The notes below the pieces were generated by a model, which made no database searches, was not told the DNA's origin, and was given only the letters and a program-made list of their open reading frames with translations. The position numbers were made by a program, and so were the translations under genes. From Fidelibacterota bacterium (GTDB lineage Bacteria > Fidelibacterota > Marinisomatia > Marinisomatales > UBA8229), in the NCBI GenBank assembly GCA_003535775.1, contig DPYO01000190.1:573-10912 (forward strand): a stretch of DNA of 10,340 bases, given 5' to 3'. Below, piece after piece: positions 4,796 through 10,340 of the stretch (positions within the stretch are counted from its first letter, which is position 1; every line of letters begins with the position of its first letter).

Positions 4796-6767
4796 AACCT
4801 ATTTAAAATTCCGCCCAAGAATTGCTGTTATTTCCTTATTGGTAATTCTTAGCTGGGCAGGTCTTTCTGCACGCTTCTTCCAAATCCAGGTTTTAAATGG
4901 CAATACATATCGCACCCAGGGGAAAAAACAAGGAGAGGCTCAAAAAACTCTACTCGCGAATAGGGGCAATATTTTTGACAGAAAAAACACCCCTCTGACA
5001 CGAAATATCATTCATTACAATTTAGCTGTCCATCCTTCAAAAATTCAGGACAAAATATCCTTAGCTGAAACCATTCATAATTATACGAACCGGCCGATTG
5101 AACGCTACATAAAAATGATGAATACTGGAAAAAGTTTTGTGTATCTAGAAAGAAACCTCAGTAAGGAGACTTGTAGTAATCTCATAAAAAATCCAGTTGC
5201 AGGATTGATTCTGGAACGGAAAACACGCAGAAGCTACACCCATGGGCGCATTGCTGCGCAAATCATTGGATGTACCGATGTGGATGATAAAGGTCTCACT
5301 GGAATTGAGAAAAAATTTGATCACCTTCTCAAAGGAACTTCTGGCTGGATCATTAAACAAAGGAATGGTCTTGGAGATTTGAATCCAAAAAACAGCTTTC
5401 CGACAAAACCTCCTATAGATGGTTCCAATATTCAACTTACAATTGATCTTGATTATCAATGTATCCTTCAGGAGGAATTGGCACGAAGGATGGAACAAAC
5501 TGGTGCAATTGGTGCAACTGGATTACTTATGAATCCCCACACTGGTGCTATTCTTGCAATGGCTTCGCTCCCTGATTTTGACCCTAATCATCCCCAAAAT
5601 TCCAAAACAGAATACCAAAAAATAAAATCTATCACAGATCAGTTTGAACCGGGATCCACTTTCAAGATCGTCGCGGCTACTGCTGCAGTAGAATTAAAAA
5701 CAGTTTCTCCTGAACAGGAATTTAACTGTGAGAATGGAAGTTATTTATACAATAACCTCTTAATTATTGATCATGAAGAATTTGGCCTGCTCAATTTTTC
5801 TCAAATTGTAGCAAACTCAAGTAATGTAGGGATCATCAAAATTTCAGAAACTCTAGGTCAAAACAATCTCCACCGGTTTGCCCGGCAATACGGTTTTGGG
5901 TCATTAACAAACATTAATCTCATGGGTGAAGTTAGAGGGACACTTCGTAAAACCAAAGACTGGAGCAGAATATCGCTTGCACAAATTGCCAGGGGATACG
6001 AAGTAGGGGTAACCGCCATACAATTAGCTTCAGCTTTTGCTGTCGTCGCCAATGGAGGTTTCCTGATCAGACCCATTATAATCAATCAAATAATTGACGC
6101 CAAAGGAAATCGTAGATATTCAGAACAGTCGGAAATCATCCGAAAAGTTGCTTCACCTGATGCGATGAATACCTTAAAAGAGATGCTTGTCAAAACTGTT
6201 GAGGCCGGAACCGGTATTGAAGCAAGAATTCCCGGCTGGAATGTTGCAGGGAAAACTGGTACTGCACAAAAGTTTATAGATGGAAAATATTCCACAACAA
6301 AGTTTATTTCCAACTTTGTTGGATTTTTCCCAGCTGATAACCCTCAATTACTGGGGCTTATCCTCCTTGATGAACCGAAAATCGGCTATCATTGGGGAAG
6401 TGTAGGGGCAGCACCTACATTTAAAAAAATCATGGAAAGGATCATCAACGTTGATGATTCAATCAAAAGAGAAAAAAGACCCAAACAACCTGATAAAGAA
6501 GAATCCTTTCTAGTCAATAATTCTTCATCCGTCTTCGTGAAAAGTGAAGTCAATATACCGGTGCCTTTAGGAAAGGATCAGATTGTACATGCTGATAAAA
6601 TAATCATACCAGATGTTCGGAATATGAGTTTGCTAAAAGCAATGAATACTCTCCGAAAAAATGAATTGAGAACCAAAATAAACGGTTCAGGAAAAGTAAT
6701 TTGGCAAAGCCCCAAGCCTGGAACAAAAACCACTGCTGGCTCTATATGCTCTATAGAACTTAAGTGA
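4788..6767 (+). CDS. ftsI: class B penicillin-binding protein, septal transpeptidase with one PASTA domain
   Basis: This enzyme cross-links peptidoglycan stem peptides at the division septum. In 659 residues it has a short cytoplasmic start, one membrane anchor (about 11-29), a PBP dimerisation/pedestal domain with RGNIFDRKNTPL (59-70), then the transpeptidase domain with the three active-site motifs: STFK (290-293, Ser290 the nucleophile), SSN (344-346) and KTG (489-491, in AGKTGTAQ). A variable charged linker (about 555-600) leads to one PASTA domain (about 604-659). I take the ATG at 4788, which overlaps the ftsL stop by 8 nt and places the anchor correctly. The frame stays open upstream, but an earlier start would lie inside ftsL and add a non-family extension; GTG at 4785 is an alternative. 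The PASTA tail resembles SpoVD/PBP2x-type proteins more than enterobacterial FtsI. Confidence 0.95.
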   Translation: MTKTYLKFRPRIAVISLLVILSWAGLSARFFQIQVLNGNTYRTQGKKQGEAQKTLLANRGNIFDRKNTPLTRNIIHYNLAVHPSKIQDKISLAETIHNYTNRPIERYIKMMNTGKSFVYLERNLSKETCSNLIKNPVAGLILERKTRRSYTHGRIAAQIIGCTDVDDKGLTGIEKKFDHLLKGTSGWIIKQRNGLGDLNPKNSFPTKPPIDGSNIQLTIDLDYQCILQEELARRMEQTGAIGATGLLMNPHTGAILAMASLPDFDPNHPQNSKTEYQKIKSITDQFEPGSTFKIVAATAAVELKTVSPEQEFNCENGSYLYNNLLIIDHEEFGLLNFSQIVANSSNVGIIKISETLGQNNLHRFARQYGFGSLTNINLMGEVRGTLRKTKDWSRISLAQIARGYEVGVTAIQLASAFAVVANGGFLIRPIIINQIIDAKGNRRYSEQSEIIRKVASPDAMNTLKEMLVKTVEAGTGIEARIPGWNVAGKTGTAQKFIDGKYSTTKFISNFVGFFPADNPQLLGLILLDEPKIGYHWGSVGAAPTFKKIMERIINVDDSIKREKRPKQPDKEESFLVNNSSSVFVKSEVNIPVPLGKDQIVHADKIIIPDVRNMSLLKAMNTLRKNELRTKINGSGKVIWQSPKPGTKTTAGSICSIELK

Positions 6768-6768
6768 G

Positions 6769-8259
6769 ATGAAACAAAACAATAATATGCCATCATTGAA
6801 AGAAAAACCATTAAACCAATTACTCGCGGGACTAACCCAGCTAGATGATAGTCGCAAATTTTTAGACGCTTCTATTTCTGGAATATCATTACATGCTGGA
6901 TCCGTTTGCAGTGGGAATATTTTTGTCGCTATTCCAGGAAACAAGTTTGACGGACACGATTTCATCCCTGAAGCAGTGAAAAATGGAGCTGCAGCAATTA
7001 TCTCAAATGGAAGAGATATTGGTGAACTATCCATACCTCAGATCAGGGTAGCAAACCCGCGACGAGCTGCTTCATGGGTAGCTTCGGAATTTTTTGACCA
7101 TCCTTCCAGGGAATTAACCATAATTGGCATTACCGGTACCAATGGTAAAACATCCACAGCAACTTTAGTGGCTTCCATCCTTGATGCAGCCGGATATAAA
7201 ACTGCCCAAATGGGTACACTTGGACTCATTGCAGAAGGGAATTATCCCCAGGAAAAAATTCTGACCACCCTTGATCAGGTTGCGCTTCATAAATCCCTTT
7301 TTGATTTGAAGGAAAATGGCTTTACCCACGTAGTTATGGAAGTCTCATCCCATGCCCTCCAACAATGCCGGGTTACTGATGTTGATTTTAATATTGCTGC
7401 ATTCACTAACCTGACCCCAGAACATTTGGACTATCACGGAAATATGGAAGAGTATTACCATGCCAAAGCGAAACTATTTAAAATGCTTCCGATCACAGCA
7501 ACTGCTGTTATCAATAATGATGATATCTATGGGGAAAAAATTATTTCTGAAAGTTCTACTCCAATCCTCACAACATCAATCTCTACAAAAGAAAATGTTC
7601 ATTATTCTTCTTTTGAATCAACGCTTAACGGAATTACTGGAGACATTAAAGCCGGTGATCACTCATATAAAATACAATCATCCTTAATTGGTTCATTCAA
7701 TCTGGAAAATATTCTTACTGCCGTTGGGATAGTCCACGCAATGGGTATTCCTCCCCATTTCGTCACTAAAGGAATTGATTCCTGCAAGTTCATTCCAGGC
7801 CGGATGGAAATGTTCAAAATCCCGTCTGGAGGAACAGTAATTATCGATTATGCCCACACACCTGACGCCTACGAAAAAGTGTTAGGTACCATTTGTAAAA
7901 TGTCAAGCGGAAAAATGACAGTTATTTTTGGTGCCGGGGGAGATAGGGACGTATCCAAACGGCCAACCATGGCAGCGATTGCTGAAAAATTTGCGGAACA
8001 GTGTTTTATTACCCCAGATAATCCACGATTTGATAATCCTCAAGCCATACAAGCAGATATTATAAAAGGTTTTACTCGAAAGTGTTATACAGTTTTCAGT
8101 GACCGGGGAAAAGCTATTCGTGCTGCCTTAACTGATTTAAAAAAGAATGATATCCTCGCAGTACTAGGAAAAGGGAGAGAAAATTATCAGGAAATTCAGG
8201 GTGAAAAAATTCCATATTCAGATGTAAAAAACATTCAAGAATTCTGCGATGAGAATTAA
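6769..8259 (+). CDS. murE: UDP-MurNAc-tripeptide synthetase (probably meso-diaminopimelate adding)
   Basis: MurE is a cytoplasmic ATP-dependent ligase adding the third amino acid to UDP-MurNAc-L-Ala-D-Glu. The 496 residues contain the ATP site GITGTNGKTST (120-130), EVSSHAL (191-197), HLDYHG (219-224), the predicted carbamylated Lys233 in AKAKLF, GRMEMF (344-349), DYAHTPDA (360-367), GAGGDRD (388-394) and KRPTMA (397-402). DNPR (417-420) is the motif linked to meso-DAP rather than lysine. Two positions look unusual: TTLD (166-169), where TTP is common, and GKGRE (467-471), where GKGHE is usual. The gene begins one base after the ftsI stop; the ATG at 6769 has only a weak site, and ATG 6787 (Met7) is an alternative. 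Its 3' end overlaps murF by 11 nt. Confidence 0.96.
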   Translation: MKQNNNMPSLKEKPLNQLLAGLTQLDDSRKFLDASISGISLHAGSVCSGNIFVAIPGNKFDGHDFIPEAVKNGAAAIISNGRDIGELSIPQIRVANPRRAASWVASEFFDHPSRELTIIGITGTNGKTSTATLVASILDAAGYKTAQMGTLGLIAEGNYPQEKILTTLDQVALHKSLFDLKENGFTHVVMEVSSHALQQCRVTDVDFNIAAFTNLTPEHLDYHGNMEEYYHAKAKLFKMLPITATAVINNDDIYGEKIISESSTPILTTSISTKENVHYSSFESTLNGITGDIKAGDHSYKIQSSLIGSFNLENILTAVGIVHAMGIPPHFVTKGIDSCKFIPGRMEMFKIPSGGTVIIDYAHTPDAYEKVLGTICKMSSGKMTVIFGAGGDRDVSKRPTMAAIAEKFAEQCFITPDNPRFDNPQAIQADIIKGFTRKCYTVFSDRGKAIRAALTDLKKNDILAVLGKGRENYQEIQGEKIPYSDVKNIQEFCDEN

Positions 8260-9589
8260 TCTTCCCAGACCAGATTTATTTTCTCAAGTATTTGGAGAAG
8301 TAACAGGCACTGGTTTGGGCTCTAGTGTACAAGGGATTGCAACAGACAGCCGTGAGTATAAAGCAGATGACCTTTACATTGCTCTAAAAGGAAAACGAAC
8401 TGATGGACATACATTTTTGAAAGAGCTTGAAATTGATGGTTGTGCTGTTGCGTTAGTCTCTGAAGAAAATAATGAACTAACATCGCTGAAACAAATAATC
8501 GTTGAAGATCCACTTACAACAATTGGAACTATTGCAAATAAATGGCGAAAACAATTTCAGGTGCCCACCTTAGGTATTACAGGAACAAATGGTAAAACAT
8601 CCACAAAAGATCTGTTACACCATATTTTCGAGCCAATCCAAACGGTTCATGCTACTGAAAAAAATTTTAACACATCGATTGGGCTCCCTCTCACGCTCCT
8701 CTTGCAGACAGAGAAACACACACTTTCAATCCTGGAAATGGGGGCAAACCAACCTGGTGACATTTCCTGCCTTTGCAGGATCTCAGAGCCTTCCCATGGG
8801 TTAATCACTAATATTGCTCCTGCACATCTTGAAGGATTCGGTACGATTGAAGAAGTTGCAAAAGAAAAAGGAGAACTGTTTCAATCTTTAGCGGATGGGA
8901 TTTCTTTCGTAAATCAAGCTGATGACAGGATAAAAAACCTTTCAATTGCGGGAGATAAAATCAGTTATGGACTGAGCCCGGATTGTGACTTTTCTGCTGA
9001 TATTCATCAAAAAAAAGATGGAACTCTAACTCTCCTTTTTAACACGGAAGAAATAAAAACACAATCCTGTAATCTTTCATTTGCAAAAAATGTACTGGCA
9101 GCAGCGGCTGTCGCTATCACCATGGATGTAGACTGGGAAACATTTCAAAATCGTGTTTTATCCTTCGTGCCACCAGCCGGACGATGCCAAGTGAAACATT
9201 TTGATGATATCATAGTGATTGATGACACCTATAACGCAAATCTTGAGTCTACTATTGCCTCCATTGATTATTTAAATGCGTTCAGCAAAAATGGGAGGCG
9301 ACTGCTGGTTTTTGGGGACATGTTCGAGCTTGGAAATCATTCTGAAATAATTCATGAAAAAGTCGGGGAGAAATGTTCTGATGCACACCTGGATGGTGTC
9401 TTTACTGTTGGCACCTTTACAGTACATACTGATTTGAGGTTAGAGAATATTGAATTACATAAACATTTTACATCCAAAGATGAACTCATTACACAATTAA
9501 AAAATATAATTAGAAAAGGAGATAAAATACTTTTTAAAGGTTCAAGAGGGATGGCTATGGAAACAGTCATTCAAGGGGTCTTTGAGTAA
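8249..9589 (+). CDS. murF: UDP-MurNAc-tripeptide:D-Ala-D-Ala ligase
   Basis: MurF adds D-Ala-D-Ala to UDP-MurNAc-tripeptide, the last cytoplasmic peptide step. The 446 residues show the three Mur-ligase domains. The N-terminal UDP-binding part has ATDSREYKADDLYIALKG (31-48). The central ATPase has GITGTNGKTSTK (109-120), KNFNTSIGLPLTLL (138-151), EMGANQPGDI (163-172), TNIAPAHLEGFGT (187-199) and the KEKGEL block (205-210). The C-terminal domain has DDTYNANLES (325-334), FGDMFELG (355-362) and FKGSRGMAMET (429-439). Length and motifs are normal. The ATG lies inside the end of murE (11-nt overlap) and has no clear Shine-Dalgarno site, so coupling to murE translation is likely. Its stop shares one base with the mraY ATG. 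Confidence 0.97.
   Translation: MRINLPRPDLFSQVFGEVTGTGLGSSVQGIATDSREYKADDLYIALKGKRTDGHTFLKELEIDGCAVALVSEENNELTSLKQIIVEDPLTTIGTIANKWRKQFQVPTLGITGTNGKTSTKDLLHHIFEPIQTVHATEKNFNTSIGLPLTLLLQTEKHTLSILEMGANQPGDISCLCRISEPSHGLITNIAPAHLEGFGTIEEVAKEKGELFQSLADGISFVNQADDRIKNLSIAGDKISYGLSPDCDFSADIHQKKDGTLTLLFNTEEIKTQSCNLSFAKNVLAAAAVAITMDVDWETFQNRVLSFVPPAGRCQVKHFDDIIVIDDTYNANLESTIASIDYLNAFSKNGRRLLVFGDMFELGNHSEIIHEKVGEKCSDAHLDGVFTVGTFTVHTDLRLENIELHKHFTSKDELITQLKNIIRKGDKILFKGSRGMAMETVIQGVFE
9573..9578 (+). promoter_or_regulatory. possible Shine-Dalgarno site for mraY
   Basis: AAGGGG lies 10 nt before the mraY ATG at 9589, inside the last codons of murF. The spacing is a little long but acceptable, and it supports this start in place of internal ones. 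Confidence 0.5.
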
Positions 9590-10340
9590 TGTTTTATCAT
9601 TTGTTCTATCCCCTAAAAGAATCCTGGTCTATTTTAAATATTCTACGGTATATCACATTTCGATCTGCAAGTGCTGCAATATTTGCATTATTAATAAGCT
9701 TCCTCATCGGTCCTTGGATCATCCACAAACTCAAACATCTTCAGATCGGCGAAAATATCCGATCAACAGGACCAAAATCCCATCTGAAAAAGAAGGGCAC
9801 ACCAACAATGGGAGGAGTACTGATTCTTTGTGCAGTTCTCCTCCCAACTTTCCTTTTTGCAAAACTGGATAACGTGTATATACAGATTATCTTCCTTTCT
9901 ACAATCTGGATGGGGTTAATAGGATTTCTGGATGATTATCTTAAGATAATAAAAAAATTTGAAAAAGGACTTATTGCCCGCTATAAATTGGCGGGACAGG
10001 TCCTCCTGGGTTCTGTTGTGAGTATTTGGATCTATAACTCTCCGGAATTCACGGAAATCCGTACTATCACATCCATTCCCTTTTTAAAATCTTCAATTTT
10101 TGATTTTGGAATCCTATATCCTGCTGTGATCATTCTTGTTATTACAGGAACTTCAAATGCGGTAAATCTTACTGATGGTTTAGATGGCCTAGCCTCTGGA
10201 CTTTTGGCAATAGCGTTTACTGTATTCGCTGCAATAACCTACATCAGTGGGCGTGTAGATTATTCAGAATACCTCAATATTCTGTACCTCCCTGGAATAG
10301 GTGAACTTTCCATTTTTGCATCAGCAATGGCTGGAGCATG
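9589..10340 (+). CDS. mraY: phospho-MurNAc-pentapeptide-transferase (3' end cut by window edge)
   Basis: MraY is a polytopic membrane enzyme that transfers phospho-MurNAc-pentapeptide from UDP to undecaprenyl phosphate, forming lipid I. The 250 visible residues begin MFYHLFYPLKESWSILNILRY and contain RSTGPKSHLKKKGTPTMGG (58-76), the catalytic Asp pair in FLDDYLK (Asp115-Asp116) and NLTDGLDGLASG (193-204), with several hydrophobic membrane segments between. A full protein is usually about 360-370 residues, so roughly the last third, including the third catalytic Asp region, is outside the window. The ATG shares one base with the murF stop, matching the compact style of the cluster. The usual next genes would be murD, ftsW, murG and murC, but they are not visible here. 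Confidence 0.97.
   Translation, partial: MFYHLFYPLKESWSILNILRYITFRSASAAIFALLISFLIGPWIIHKLKHLQIGENIRSTGPKSHLKKKGTPTMGGVLILCAVLLPTFLFAKLDNVYIQIIFLSTIWMGLIGFLDDYLKIIKKFEKGLIARYKLAGQVLLGSVVSIWIYNSPEFTEIRTITSIPFLKSSIFDFGILYPAVIILVITGTSNAVNLTDGLDGLASGLLAIAFTVFAAITYISGRVDYSEYLNILYLPGIGELSIFASAMAGA

Noticed and set aside
8765..8780. 6-bp hairpin TCCTGC/GCAGGA in murF
   Set aside because: No T-run follows, and it lies in the middle of a conserved coding block, so it is likely chance.
9582..9872. 96-residue open frame over the start of mraY
   Set aside because: It is a shadow of mraY, which reads cleanly from 9589 with all its motifs; the shadow product has no recognisable features.

Overview
The window is an AT-rich bacterial chromosome segment holding the start of a division and cell wall (dcw) cluster. 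The FCB-like look of several proteins suggests a Gram-negative, DAP-type bacterium. The signs are a ribosomal protein S16 with a long charged tail, patchy use of Shine-Dalgarno sites, a MraZ of the 'SLDAKGRINIPAKFR' type, and a MurE with the meso-DAP motif DNPR. A Marinimicrobia/Neomarinimicrobiota, Ignavibacteria or Bacteroidota-related lineage is my best guess. This is inference from remembered family features, and only a phylogeny could settle it.

Layout: 1-1855 lies on the minus strand and carries ffh (signal recognition particle GTPase) followed downstream by rpsP (ribosomal protein S16, cut by the window edge). A 188-bp divergent spacer with a small palindrome separates ffh from a plus-strand RodZ-like gene (2044-2880). 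That gene is followed by a good intrinsic terminator (2922-2953), so it looks like its own transcription unit. Next comes a 150-bp AT-rich control region with an imperfect 14-bp direct repeat, a near-consensus sigma-70 promoter (TTGACA-17-TAGAAT), TGGGN repeats matching the known MraZ operator, and a perfect 10-bp inverted repeat bracketing the two phased operator boxes.

From 3103 to the window end seven genes run on the plus strand with almost no gaps: mraZ, rsmH (mraW), ftsL, a class B penicillin-binding protein with one PASTA domain (ftsI/pbpB type), murE, murF and mraY (cut by the window edge). Junctions overlap by 1 nt, 1 nt, 8 nt, 11 nt and 1 nt, with a 1-nt gap between ftsI and murE. 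One operon with translational coupling is therefore likely. The genes act together: MurE and MurF finish the UDP-MurNAc-pentapeptide, MraY moves it to the lipid carrier, FtsI cross-links it at the septum, FtsL helps place FtsI, RsmH methylates 16S rRNA, and MraZ probably controls the operon.

I found no mobile element, CRISPR array, tRNA, rRNA or novel multi-gene system. The gene content is conserved housekeeping. What merits a second look is mostly in the mraZ control region, plus a few motif variants (MurE), the non-ATG start and tail of S16, and the possible leaderless start of the RodZ-like gene.
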